Source: Schizochytrium sp. TIO01
Taxonomy: Eukaryota > Sar > Bigyra > Thraustochytrida > Thraustochytriidae
Assembly: GCA_004764695.1 (NCBI GenBank)
Contig: SMSO01000035.1
Location: forward strand, 432,001-496,000
Length of the DNA: 64,000 nt
Direction of reading: 5' to 3'
The notes beneath the pieces are model-generated. The model had not been told where the DNA came from. It ran no database searches and saw only the letters and a program-made list of their open reading frames with translations. Shown piece after piece: positions 1-10,287 of this stretch; position 1 is the first letter of the stretch, and each line of letters begins with the position of its first letter. The position numbers and the translations under genes are program-made.

Positions 1-977
1 CATCAACCTCCACAAAAAGCAGGCAAACACGCAGAGTCTCAGTACCTTTCACCAATGCATGAGTCATTGCTAGTTTGCAGGATGCAGTTTCACCGTTACG
101 AGTCACGATTCTTGTATTTTTTAGGTAGCACGAAGTTTCAATATTAGGTTACTTAGCAGTACCTACCTACACTTTCTCCGAGCACAAAGGAAACGAAAGC
201 TTTGCGGGGACAAGTAAAGGTCCCAATTCAATCAATCGTTTTGACCTTCAACGCGGCATGAATCGTCACGCATAGAGCAGTGAGGCCCCCATGCGCCAAT
301 ATGAAAACCACCGCAAGTTTTGAGAAAGCCACTCCGCAGTAAATAATATCGGGTAGCGGGAAGGGGGTTTGCATTTAAAGGACTCCGAAAGTGGTGCAAC
401 GGATCTCTCCCTCTTTGTTGTAGTATATGTGCAAAGTTTGACTTTACATCTTATAGAGCTTACGTTGCTCCACGTTTACCGAGAGGTGGGTTCTTGCCTG
501 CTACACTAGTGTATTCATTTCTCCTCGCTCAAGGTTGCCGTGGTTGGCAGGCCTGCGCTAAGAACGCCACGCTGCTCAACACATCCAGCGCCGCAGCGGA
601 AGTCGCTGCACGCGTGGACGTTGTTGCTCAAGTAACCAATCAACGCTGCTCAACGGCAAGCCAACGTCAGTGCCCAACGCCAAAATCTGTTTGCAGACGA
701 AGTCCCAACCCTCTTCTGATTATTGAAGATAAAAGGTCTTCTGGGGAGGTATAGATCGCGGGAGCTCTTGTTGGCAAGAGCAGCTTTGCTTGGAAGGAAC
801 AAGAATAAGGTCTTGAGGTTCCCTAAACCAAGTAGCTTCAAAAAGCCAAACACCACGACGCAAATTTCTCGCCTAGGCGCCAGCGAAGCTCGCTAAGGCG
901 GCCTTTCCGCCGTCTAGGCCGTACTAGAACAGCATTGATCAAATCGACTCGCACGCTTCCAGCCTGGTGCCAAAAGG
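1..977. other. Upstream region of the TOG-domain gene
   Basis: No gene can be supported here. The longest open frame (494-754, +) begins at TTG, has a low-complexity Ala/Ser/Arg composition and resembles no family I know. A short GC-rich inverted repeat (GGCGG-loop-CCGCC) lies near 897-911, about 70 bases before the downstream ATG. The stretch presumably holds the promoter and 5' leader of the gene at 978, but I see no convincing TATA box. Confidence 0.5.
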
Positions 978-3900
978 ATGGCAACAGATTGGCCCTCAGA
1001 AGATGGCGCTTTCGCAGCCAAGCTGGCCGAGTTCGCAGATGGTAACCCTGGTGAGCGCAAGTTGCTTTTTGACTATGGACCTCTTATTTTCCCCAGACTT
1101 GTGAGGGTTGCATGTGCGAAACATTCGGGCCTTCGTGCTGCCGGTCTTGACGCCCTTGGAAGGCTCATTCGGATCGTGGGTCTTGGACGCATGCTCGTAC
1201 GTGCATTGTGTAGCGAATCTGGCCTTAGCAGTGCAGACTTTAGCGTTCAAAAGGAGTGTTCCCTTGCTGTAAGCCGTGTCATGCAAGCATGCATGTCCAT
1301 GCAGGAGGAAGATCGGGAGAACATTGGGTGGATTCGCGTTTTGCCTCACCTTGTCAGACTTTGCGCACATCCATTTACGACACAGGGCGCTGAGCAAGCG
1401 TTGCAGCACTTAAGGGTGTTGCTTGGGCCTAGAAGCTTTCACAGGCGATTTACGAGAGCACTTCTTGCTTTTCATGAAGCTTCTTTAGAGAGAGAAGCAG
1501 AAACTCTTGAACGAAAGGAAAGCTCTTCTGAAGAAGATATGATGGCCGGTCTCAAAATATCACCAGCAAAGTCAAATTCAGGTTTACAGACAACAATAAC
1601 ACCTTCTGGTAAGCTCTCGTGGACTCTCTGGGTTCTTGTGAAGGAAGGACCTCTGGATACCTCTGTGGATGGCCTGCGCGCTCTCGCAGAGGTTGTTTCT
1701 CCACATCCAGATTCTGCCAGGGATATTCTTATAACCCTTTTGCCAATGATCGAAAGCTTTGATATTGAAGTTTCTGAGGCAGCACTGACAGCTGCCACTG
1801 TGCATTATGACGAAAGTACCTGCTCTGACATTGTTGCATCTCATCCAATGGCATCTACAATCGCCAAGAAAACGAAGAACCACACTGCGTCGACTCTGCC
1901 TTCATCTGCATCATCAAACTCTCGGAGACAGCCGACACCGTTGCCTTTTCCCTCAACGCATGTACAATCAAACACTCGGAGTGCATCTCGGGAGCAAGTT
2001 TCTGCTCGATCAGTGACCTCTAACTCAGAGGTAGCGACGCTTCGTCAGCCGTCGCTAGATCTTTCTGAAGTTGCAGCTCCGGATACATCGCGACTCATTA
2101 GCACGCCTATGGATTCATCCTCGCTTGGCAGCAACAATTCATCACCAAAACCGTCAATTTTTGCAAGTGCTGGACATAGTATGTTGAAAATGAACGCACA
2201 ACTCAGTACATTAAAACGTAAAACAAGCGGACGTCGTAAACTTACAAGTGCATCGAGTAGCGATGATTTACGACCACACAGCGCATCTCGGTCACAACTT
2301 GGTTCCAGTGGAGTCTCATCTCGGTCGTCACCATTGTCGGCATCTTCGACACGTTCGGCAGGCTCTGAATACATCTTCCAGGCCGAGATGCCTTCTGAAG
2401 ACTCCCGTAATGCAGTCGAAAGTCGCTCTTCAGCAAGATCATACTCATCCGCACGTAACGAGCTTGCTGTCGCTGCTGCCCGAGGTGCATACCACCAACA
2501 ATCCTCATACCATGCAGGCTCTACGAATTATAGAGCTCAGCAGCAACATGCTGCCCATTATGAAGATCAGGAACACCAACAGCAGTATGACCATTATCAG
2601 GGATCATCAACACATGCTACTGGTGGGTATACCAATCGGGAACGCAATGCTACCTCCAATAGGCAACACTCTACGGAGTCTCTTGCTAGTGATGCTTCCT
2701 TTTCGATGACCTCTCCTAGCCCATCTGTATCTTCAACGGCCAGCTCACAAACACCAACAACAACATCACGAAATTCTCAACGTAGGCAAAGGAGCGCACC
2801 CGCGCATGGGCATTCTAATCCAAGTGAGGCAACACCATTTGCTCAGACATACCCACACAGTAGCCACTCTTCACGAACGGCACCTGCTCGATCTCATCCT
2901 GCAACCACGGTTGGGGACTCCTCCGCTCGTGGCAACAAGAGTGGCAGATCAACTCCTTCAGACACTAGCGAATACGGCAATGAGTATGAAGCTCCCCCCA
3001 AATTATCTGCGCGAGATGATTTGCCACGTACTGTGGATGGTATTGTCAAAGCTCTCCTCGATGATTCGCAATGGCAAGATCAAGTTCGTGCTTTAAATGC
3101 CATCAAGAGTAACCAACACACGAGTTTATTACCCCCGAATTGTCGGTCTGAGCCATTGGTCATCCAGGCAGTCATCAAACTTACCTCGAGCCTCAGATCA
3201 GTGCTGTCAAAAAGCAGTCTCTTGTGTCTACACTTTCTCATCAATGACAATGGTCGCTCTTATTGGAAAGATCAAACTTCTGTTTTGATTGACGCAATTG
3301 TTGCCGCACTCATTAAGCGTTCCATTGATGCAAGTGCATTTTTGGCTCAGGAAGCTCGCAGTGCTTTGGACGCCTGTGTTCAAAGCTTCCCTCCGGCCAA
3401 ACTTTCTTCGGCTCTACTCCAACATTGCCATTCACATGCTAACGCACGTGCTCGGGCGAATGCTGCTGCTGCACTTCATGCTATCGTACAAACTGCGCCT
3501 GCTTCTGCCTACGATTCTTCAAGGGTTATTTCGTGCGCCAAAGATAAGCTACTTCACGACAACTCTGTGGAAGCAAGGGCAGCTGCAAAGGGTATTTTGC
3601 TACAGCTCAACGAGACACACAATCTTGATCGTAAACAACAAATGCACCTGGAGCGAATTACATCTTCGTCGATGGCTTCAGGAAGTCCGCATCGGCGTAA
3701 GACCCAGGGTGGGGGTGGCCTTGCGCAGTCTAAAGGTGCTCACCAGCAACAACAGACTCTTCCCAGTAGTTTGAGTTCGTCCCGTTCCATTAATACTCTT
3801 GAAGTTCATGGCGAGTTATTGGCTAATCTGCATGCCCGTGAGTGGCAAAGTCGTTTGCGAGCATTGCAGGAGCTGCAAAGTGTTCTTTCTTCTCAATTTA

Positions 3901-4214
3901 ATCTGACACTTTTTGCTCAAGCGTGTGAAAGTGCACGGGATGCAAATGTCCGTGTGAAGTCTGAAGCAGTGCGCGCAGTGCGATCTGTGGCTTCTCGCTA
4001 TGCTGCACAGATTCCTGCATCGCAGCTTTCGACTTTGTTACTTCCTGTCGCAGCTGCTGCAGGCGACCGACCCACTCAACAGGATGCAGTAGCATGTTTG
4101 CGCGACTATCTCCGATCTAGTCCACAAATTGAAGGTGCTCTGCGGCGTCACTTGCCGTCTTTGCCACCAAAGGCCAAAGCTAGTTTAAGGCCTTTGCTAC
4201 CAACTGCTTGTTAA
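978..4214 (+). CDS. TOG/HEAT-repeat microtubule-associated protein (CLASP/crescerin-like)
   Basis: The 1078-residue protein starts at an ATG preceded by a purine-rich context. Residues about 1-170 are helical and HEAT-like. Residues about 230-680 are a long Ser/Thr/Gln/His-rich linker that looks disordered. Residues about 685-890 form a second helical array starting with an Asp-Ser-Gln-Trp-Gln-Asp-Gln-Val-Arg-Ala-Leu pattern. Residues about 940-1070 form a third, with Glu-Trp-Gln-Ser-Arg-Leu-Arg-Ala-Leu. The 'W-x-x-R-x-x-A-L' start of helix A is typical of TOG domains in CLASP, XMAP215 and TOGARAM/crescerin proteins, which bind tubulin dimers and regulate plus-end or ciliary microtubules. Three well separated arrays around a basic Ser-rich linker fit CLASP or crescerin better than XMAP215. 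The exact subfamily is uncertain, because the repeats are divergent. No intron is needed, and the frame is open throughout. Confidence 0.75.
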   Translation: MATDWPSEDGAFAAKLAEFADGNPGERKLLFDYGPLIFPRLVRVACAKHSGLRAAGLDALGRLIRIVGLGRMLVRALCSESGLSSADFSVQKECSLAVSRVMQACMSMQEEDRENIGWIRVLPHLVRLCAHPFTTQGAEQALQHLRVLLGPRSFHRRFTRALLAFHEASLEREAETLERKESSSEEDMMAGLKISPAKSNSGLQTTITPSGKLSWTLWVLVKEGPLDTSVDGLRALAEVVSPHPDSARDILITLLPMIESFDIEVSEAALTAATVHYDESTCSDIVASHPMASTIAKKTKNHTASTLPSSASSNSRRQPTPLPFPSTHVQSNTRSASREQVSARSVTSNSEVATLRQPSLDLSEVAAPDTSRLISTPMDSSSLGSNNSSPKPSIFASAGHSMLKMNAQLSTLKRKTSGRRKLTSASSSDDLRPHSASRSQLGSSGVSSRSSPLSASSTRSAGSEYIFQAEMPSEDSRNAVESRSSARSYSSARNELAVAAARGAYHQQSSYHAGSTNYRAQQQHAAHYEDQEHQQQYDHYQGSSTHATGGYTNRERNATSNRQHSTESLASDASFSMTSPSPSVSSTASSQTPTTTSRNSQRRQRSAPAHGHSNPSEATPFAQTYPHSSHSSRTAPARSHPATTVGDSSARGNKSGRSTPSDTSEYGNEYEAPPKLSARDDLPRTVDGIVKALLDDSQWQDQVRALNAIKSNQHTSLLPPNCRSEPLVIQAVIKLTSSLRSVLSKSSLLCLHFLINDNGRSYWKDQTSVLIDAIVAALIKRSIDASAFLAQEARSALDACVQSFPPAKLSSALLQHCHSHANARARANAAAALHAIVQTAPASAYDSSRVISCAKDKLLHDNSVEARAAAKGILLQLNETHNLDRKQQMHLERITSSSMASGSPHRRKTQGGGGLAQSKGAHQQQQTLPSSLSSSRSINTLEVHGELLANLHAREWQSRLRALQELQSVLSSQFNLTLFAQACESARDANVRVKSEAVRAVRSVASRYAAQIPASQLSTLLLPVAAAAGDRPTQQDAVACLRDYLRSSPQIEGALRRHLPSLPPKAKASLRPLLPTAC

Positions 4215-6215
4215 GCGAATAGAACCCGTTTTCTTATTTTGATTGACCTCAAGACTTTAGAACGCTCTCACGTCCAAATGCAACTCAGTACATATAACAA
4301 TGATATTTGGAAGGGCGTGACCCCTTCTCTATTATTGCTGACATATATCCCTAAAGTGCGTGAACTTTTGTGCATCATATTCAGAATTCCTTTCTAAACA
4401 TATAATAAAAAGTACAACGATATCAATGCTAACTGGTCGTCAGTTGCGTGGCTTCAAGCTAATAAAGATTTGAATGAAATGAAGTGAAACAGCTCTTAGC
4501 AGTGCGCGGTTGCGCTGCGAAAGAGCTACTGCTCTTTACATCAGAAGTTTTAATTTGCAAGTTTTCAAAGAACGCTTCTTGAGACCTTTGTATATTATAT
4601 ATAAATTAATGTGAATTATCAAGCCAAAAGCACTCAGACAGTCTGCTCGCTTGGTTGACATCGCTCAGGAACAATGAAATACATTAATAAAAATGGAAGA
4701 CATGACCAAAAATACAAATTAAAATATGATCATGTTTGATTTGTAGACCTCCTATAGGTCAACGAGTACGAGAAGATACTTCATAGTTTTGTTCTTCAAT
4801 CAGATTTAGCCATTCTAACGAATGGTTTGTACAGGGAACAGGAATTGGCTTAGCCTAGTTTGTATTGCAGACCAATATTTCAATCTGGAATATTCTGAAA
4901 AGGTATCGTAGAGTGTATTAGGAAAAATGCTTTGCCGATAGCAATGTAGTGGTCCAGCTTTACAGGCCAGATGAGCTTGCAAGCTGTATTAGATGTATGT
5001 GAGTGAATATTGGATATATGATACTCGAATTTATGAAAAGAATAATTTGTTCGAAAAACTAGCTGCTGTTTAAAAGCATGAGACGGTGACTTCAACAAGT
5101 CATTCTCCCCCGGCTCGTGTGCTCAAAGTTGTACTCAACGTTGTACTCGAAGTTATCCTATGATGAGAATGCATAAGCAAGCAAAAAGATAAAACAAACT
5201 AAAGACTTTTTGTTTGAACATCCGCACTGGGAAATACCAATGTTTTATCTCGCTGAATCAATTGAATTGTTTAAGTTGGCCTATGGTTTTCTGTTTAGCT
5301 GATGCCGAAACACTGTGCAAACCAGGTATAATAAGATGTATGGTTGCACTTGAGGCCCAGAAAGTGGTGATAGTCACCGTTGTTATCAATAAGGGGGCTG
5401 CAGTACCAACTCTATGAAATAATTACCCACCCTGGCGCTTTGGGCATTTTCAAGGCTCAACAAATGGAACAGATAAAAATAAAATAAAAAAGAACTTATT
5501 TGCAGAGTACCGCAACAAACAAACAACAAGCGAGTCGACCAAAATAATAGTTTCCCAAAACGTACTCAGAGGGTTTGTTTGAGATACTTTGTAAGCATCA
5601 AAGCCGACGAAAAGTGGATCGTTCTCGAACAACAAAGAAAGCTCACGTCCGGCTTAAACTTGTCTCATATCCAAATCCGAGATTCAGGAAGTTTGCTGAA
5701 GTCAATTTGAATTGCTTGGGCTTGGGCAAGATAATCTTTGTTTGCCTCGAAGCAAGGCCTTACGAAAGGAAGAAATGGAAGCGCGTAAACAAGTAAATGA
5801 ATTCAAACGATGGAAGTCTTTGATTTTCCTTGTGAAAAATGAGTGATTGTAGTGAAAAAAGTATAGAAGGGCAGGAGAGCTTCTCTGCCACGATAATAAG
5901 CAGATAAAAGAAAGCTGGCTGTATGTACTTGAGCAAGATGTAACAGGATGCATGTCGTAGTACCGAGCCGAAGTAGCGTATAGAAGAAAGATAAATGAGA
6001 TGGTAGGTATGCATGCACCTAGGTGGGTAAAAGATGGGTAGGTAGGAAGGTAGGTAAGTAAGCAAAGGTAGATATTAAAAAAGAAAACACACAGGCATCC
6101 ATGCATGCAAGCTAGCAGATTACTAGCAATGCATGCGGGGTTGGTCTAGAGCTGATCTAAAAACGTAGGTTGCACGGGTGATTAATGTGAACGTAAATGT
6201 ATGCGTGGGTGAAAA
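4215..6215. other. Convergent intergenic region, 3' ends of two genes
   Basis: This lies between the convergent TOG-domain gene (+) and MYB gene (-). AATAAA-like sequences occur at about 4460 and 4686. The stretch from 5990 to 6110 is rich in GGTAGGTA and GCATGCAT motifs. Short open frames here are AT-rich and lack recognisable protein character. I see no RNA gene. Confidence 0.5.
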
Positions 6216-8474
6216 TTACAATAGAATGTCAAAAGAATCGTCCACAACGTGAGTTTCCATGTGCGGCTCCGAGTTAAGCGGCACAGAAACATCGGGAGCG
6301 TTATCAGTAGGGTCAGAAGAAAGCAGGTACATCAGCTCTTGAGAGGAGGAGGGCTCTTCGTGGGGTGCCAGAACTTGATGATGATATGAAGACCGAGTGT
6401 CGAGATTGTTGTTATTGTTGTCAATGTTCCGCACTGCATGTTGCGAGTCTATTCTATGAAGCCCGTGCTGGTTGTTGCTTTGGGGGATTTCGTGATGTGT
6501 TTGAAACACTGTGGACTGGGTGTGGTCCATGGGCTCAATGTAGTCCATAGCATCCTCGAAAATGTCAGGGTCAATCATATCATGGTCTGCTTGTGAATCT
6601 TGTGGCATCTCCTGGCGAGGCGACACCTCGTTGTTTATAAAGAGGTCCTGCATGTGCTCATTGGGCGAAGCACACTCGAGATGTGCCACGGGGCCCAAGT
6701 CCGCCTTGCTCAACATGCGGATTTCGCTGTTGTTGCCATTATTATCTGCTAGAGATAGGCGTGAGGGGGAGGACGAGGTAGGCAAAACAGTAGAGTTGGG
6801 CTTGCCAAGGCGCTGATTCTCCGAGTCACGGAGGTAGGCCTCGATGCGACCACCCTTTGATGTACCGTTTTGCACATCCTCCATATAGCGGAGCATCGAG
6901 GAGGGGGCAGACTCAAGTTTTGGAAGCTCCATAGCGCGTTCGATATGGTTAACCATGTGACCAGACACGGCACGTTTTGACGAGGAGACGCCAGCAGAGG
7001 ACTTTAAAATGGCTGACTTAGGCGTGCCAGTAGTCTTGGTCTTGATGCTGGTCTTGCCGTTTCCACGATTGCTCTTGAGGATACTGTTGGATTCAGAGGC
7101 GTCAGAGATAGAAATGTTGGTTGCGCCAGACTTTTGTTCCTTGATGAAATACTTTTGTGCATGGGTGCGAATTTGCACGTGCGAGCGTGACTTGACGTGC
7201 TCGGCAATGGCCTTCCAGTTGCGGCCGTGGAGCTTGAGGCCTTGCAAAAAAAGCTGGTGTTCTTTATCGCTCCAGCGACCGGTGTTGAGCGCAGACGCTG
7301 CTGAACTGGTGGTGGTTGAAGATTGGCCCGAAGAGTTGGTCGAGCTTGATGCTGAAGATGGAGAAGGGTTTGATCCAGACGTGAGTGTTTTCGCGAGCTC
7401 AGAATGGGATGATGTGGAAATTGACGAAGGGTCTGTAGGTGACGACATGGAGGAGGTATAGTGGCTCGAGGTTGTGCTTACAGATCCAAGCGAAGATGTT
7501 ACTGTGGACAAAGGGGAGGATGAAGTCAGGGAAGAAGGAGTGGATGTTGCTGAGGCAACCGACGAGAGGGACATGGATGAAACTGAGGCCTTGTGCAGCG
7601 AGGGGCCTTGTCCCCTTTCGCTACTGCCTCCTAGAGTCCCTACATCGTGATGTAGCTGCTGCTGTTGCTGCAGGTCTTTTATGCTGTTTTGATTGTTATG
7701 AACATAATGGTTGTTTTGATGTTGGTGACGGTGATACTCGCTCTCTCCGGTATTTGCAAAGCCTCCGGCGAATGCAAAGTGAGGTTGTTCTGTTGATACC
7801 TTGCGCCTCTTGAGTTGGTCGGCCTGTGTCTGTGCGGCTGTCCTTTCGTCAAACCTGGGTTGGTGCAGATTCTCGACGTTGGCCTCGCCCATGATTGAGC
7901 TTGTGGATGACCACCATGCATCCTCAGTGTGGGGGTCTTCATTACTGCCTAACTGAGACAGTGAGAGTCCCGACGATGATGCCCTCATCATCGTGCTTTT
8001 ACCAGCTTGATTCTCGGCCATCATCGCCGAGGGTCCGTTCATATGCGAGCTGTTGTGCAGGAATTGTGACGAAGGGGGCACGATTGAGGATGACGGATAT
8101 GAAGAGTTCATTCTCGAGTTGTGCGAGAATTGCTGTGACGCTGGGAGCGATGCGTGGCGCCCACGACCGTCGTGGAGATCTGCATTGCAATATCCGAGGG
8201 AGTCAGCTGTTAGTGTTGCCGAGAGCAGCGCGGATGACGGTTCGTCCCGGACTGGTGGCTCTGGCATCATGAACATGATAGCATCGTCAAAGCTATTGTC
8301 CTCGCTGTGATTCTGGTTCATGGCACTTAAGCCGCTGCCCAGATTTCCAGCATTTTGACCACCGTTCGAGGCAGGCCCATTGGATGTATCACGTCCAGAA
8401 AACGGATTCCAATCGTACGAGTGCGCAGCGATTGCCTCTCCCATGCTCTCGAGCTGCGGTCCCAGCCAGCCCAT
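6216..8474 (-). CDS. Single-repeat MYB transcription factor of the SHAQKYF type
   Basis: The 752-residue protein is numbered from the first in-frame ATG. The longer open frame (to 8732) begins at GTG inside a GCTT/GCCT repeat and adds a low-complexity Arg/Ala/Ser stretch, so I rejected that start. Around residues 395-445 is one MYB/SANT repeat, with Gly-Arg-Trp-Ser-Asp-Lys-Glu in helix 1 and Gly-Arg-Asn-Trp-Lys-Ala-Ile-Ala in helix 2. Its recognition helix carries Arg-Thr-His-Ala-Gln-Lys-Tyr-Phe, a Thr variant of the SHAQKYF signature. Such proteins are DNA-binding regulators in plants (CCA1/MYB1R group), amoebozoans and stramenopiles. The rest is Ser/Thr/Asn/Gln-rich, including a nine-residue-scale run of Ser-Thr segments before the MYB repeat, and looks like transactivation or disordered sequence. 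The C-terminus is acidic and ends in Asp-Ile-Leu-Leu. The target genes cannot be inferred. Confidence 0.85.
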   Translation of the reverse strand: MGWLGPQLESMGEAIAAHSYDWNPFSGRDTSNGPASNGGQNAGNLGSGLSAMNQNHSEDNSFDDAIMFMMPEPPVRDEPSSALLSATLTADSLGYCNADLHDGRGRHASLPASQQFSHNSRMNSSYPSSSIVPPSSQFLHNSSHMNGPSAMMAENQAGKSTMMRASSSGLSLSQLGSNEDPHTEDAWWSSTSSIMGEANVENLHQPRFDERTAAQTQADQLKRRKVSTEQPHFAFAGGFANTGESEYHRHQHQNNHYVHNNQNSIKDLQQQQQLHHDVGTLGGSSERGQGPSLHKASVSSMSLSSVASATSTPSSLTSSSPLSTVTSSLGSVSTTSSHYTSSMSSPTDPSSISTSSHSELAKTLTSGSNPSPSSASSSTNSSGQSSTTTSSAASALNTGRWSDKEHQLFLQGLKLHGRNWKAIAEHVKSRSHVQIRTHAQKYFIKEQKSGATNISISDASESNSILKSNRGNGKTSIKTKTTGTPKSAILKSSAGVSSSKRAVSGHMVNHIERAMELPKLESAPSSMLRYMEDVQNGTSKGGRIEAYLRDSENQRLGKPNSTVLPTSSSPSRLSLADNNGNNSEIRMLSKADLGPVAHLECASPNEHMQDLFINNEVSPRQEMPQDSQADHDMIDPDIFEDAMDYIEPMDHTQSTVFQTHHEIPQSNNQHGLHRIDSQHAVRNIDNNNNNLDTRSSYHHQVLAPHEEPSSSQELMYLLSSDPTDNAPDVSVPLNSEPHMETHVVDDSFDILL

Positions 8475-8880
8475 CGCGCCTTCGTTGAGTCTCGATCGAG
8501 GATAAAAATAAACAAGTAGAAGAAAAAAAGGTAAAAAATTCAAACACCTCGAAATATGTAGATCCTGCAATGCCAATGCGCAGTCTGGGTCCCCTTCCGC
8601 GCTTGCCCTCAAGCTCGCCTGCTTGCTTGCTTGCTTGATTGCCTGCCTGCCTGCCAGCCGGCCAGCCAGCCGAGCAGCTCGATTGCTTGCTTGCTTGCTA
8701 GATGCGAGCGGGCGAGCACGCACAAGCCGCACGCAGGCAGCGAGACGCAGGGCAGGCTCGAGCGAGTTTGCAGAAGCTTTTGCTCGCTTACTTTTGCTCG
8801 CTTATTCCTTTTTCCTTATTCTCCTAATCCCTCCTAGTGGCTACCTAGCGCTAGCTCTGCCTGCTTAGACATCGATTTCT
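8475..8880 (-). promoter_or_regulatory. 5' leader and promoter region of the MYB gene
   Basis: Between the MYB ATG and the TGTT array lie a purine-rich leader (8510-8545 on the + strand) and a block of GCTT/GCCT tetranucleotides with imperfect copies (about 8610-8700). No TATA box is obvious. Assignment as a promoter rests only on position. Confidence 0.3.
8611..8700. repeat. Degenerate GCTT/GCCT tetranucleotide repeat
   Basis: Runs of GCTT and GCCT, separated by GATT and GCCAGCCG variants, occupy this stretch. It produces the low-complexity Ala/Ser/Lys/Gln head of the over-extended MYB reading frame. Confidence 0.8.
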
Positions 8881-9084
8881 TGTTTGTTTGTTTGTTTGTT
8901 TGTTTGTTTGTTTGTTTGTTTGTTTGTTTGTTTGTTTGTTTGTTTGTTTGTTTGTTTGTTTGTTTGTTTGTTTGTTTGTTTGTTTGTTTGTTTGTTTGTT
9001 TGTTTGTTTGTTTGTTTGTTTGTTTGTTTGTTTGTTTGTTTGTTTGTTTGTTTGTTTGTTTGTTTGTTTGTTTGTTTGTTTGTT
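8881..9084. repeat. Perfect (TGTT)n microsatellite, 51 units
   Basis: This is 204 bases of uninterrupted TGTT. All three + frames are open and encode a Phe-Val-Cys-Leu repeat, which is an artefact of the repeat. It sits about 400 bases upstream of the MYB start codon. Confidence 0.97.
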
Positions 9085-9144
9085 TTATTTCTCAGTGTGA
9101 GTGAGAGACGTCTTTTTTCTTTTCGTAAAATTTTGTCGATTCTT

Positions 9145-9242
9145 CAATCAACAATCAATCAACCAATAATCAACAATCAATCAACAATCAATCAACAATC
9201 AATCAATCCATCAGTCAATCAGTCAATCAATCAATCGATCAA
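9145..9242. repeat. CAAT/CAATCAA-rich simple repeat
   Basis: Alternating ATCAATCA and ACAATCA units follow the TGTT array within 60 bases. The region is imperfect and not coding. Confidence 0.8.
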
Positions 9243-9727
9243 ACTAACTTCTTCAATCCTCTCTCCTCTCTCCTCCTTAACAGCTCACACAGACATACAT
9301 ACATAAATACCTACCTACATACCGACTCATAGACAGCTCCGTGAAAACGCCAACTCACCTGCAACTCGGTACTTAGCAACCTCAAGCCCCAAACAAATAC
9401 TCTTCGCTTTCCTGCGCTGACCTCGCAAAAGCTCTCTCTTCGGCAATGCATTCGTCGATCATTCTTCATCGCCTCATCAAATCTCGATCTGTCGATTGAC
9501 AAAAAATGCTTTCATTGGCCCGAATATCGACAATCGCCAACTTTTCGGCTCTAGGCCCCCTCTACCCCAAACGCTAACACCACCTTACCCTAAGCGGCGC
9601 CTACCGTTTACACTAGCCGCGTATTTGTTAGCATCAGCCCATGCAATCGAAATTCGAGGCAGTTTTTCAAATCTGCTGCTCCGGTTCAGCCCCTCTTTTT
9701 TCTGCGCTTCTTCCGCAGAGAAGAAAG

Positions 9728-9798
9728 TTCATTCATTCATTCTTTCATTCTTTCATTCATTCTTTTTTTCATTCATTCTTTCATTCTTTCATTCACTC
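9728..9798. repeat. ATTC/TTTC tetranucleotide repeat
   Basis: Interleaved CATT and CTTT units. The apparent Phe/Ser/His/Ile-rich open frames over it are repeat translations. Confidence 0.8.
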
Positions 9799-10077
9799 CG
9801 TACGCGCGACTTTGAAAGGAGATAGAGAATACTCGTCTGGATGCCTGCTCACGATCCCTTTCCGAACGAGGATCAGCGGCGAAAGAAGTGAAATCGATAC
9901 AGGTTTCCTTCCTTTCGCCTTCTGGTGGGATGGAGTGGAGACCTTCGCGCGTCCTTCTTCTTCTTCTTCAGACTAGAAACAGGGAGGGAAGTAAGTGAAC
10001 TTCGCAACGAATTTTCATCAAAACTATTTTCCAAAGAATGGGAAGCTGCGAACCAAGAAGAACAAACAAACAAACAA

Positions 10078-10287
10078 AAGAGAGAAACAAAAGAGAGAAA
10101 CAAAAGAGAGAAACAAAAGAGAGAAACAAAACAGAGAAACAAAACAGAGAAATAAAATAGAGAAACAAAACAGAGAAACAAAACAGAGAAACAAAACAGA
10201 GAAACAAAACAGAGAAATAAAACAGAGAAACAAAACAGAGAAACAAAACAGAGAAACAAAACAGAGAAACAAAACAGAGAAACAAAC
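10078..10287. repeat. 13-bp tandem repeat array, about 16 copies
   Basis: The unit is GAGAAACAAAACA, with early copies reading GAGAAACAAAAGA. A period of 13 is not divisible by 3, so each frame cycles through the same 13-residue peptide, and several frames on both strands stay open. This explains the ORFs here (basic Lys/Gln/Arg-rich on +, Phe/Leu/Cys-rich on -). Confidence 0.93.

Noticed and set aside
8475-8732. 86-residue N-terminal extension of the MYB protein
   Set aside because: It starts at GTG inside a tetranucleotide repeat. The first ATG in the frame is at 8474.
8880-9306. Phe-Val-Cys-Leu repeat proteins over the TGTT array
   Set aside because: They are translations of a microsatellite in all three frames.
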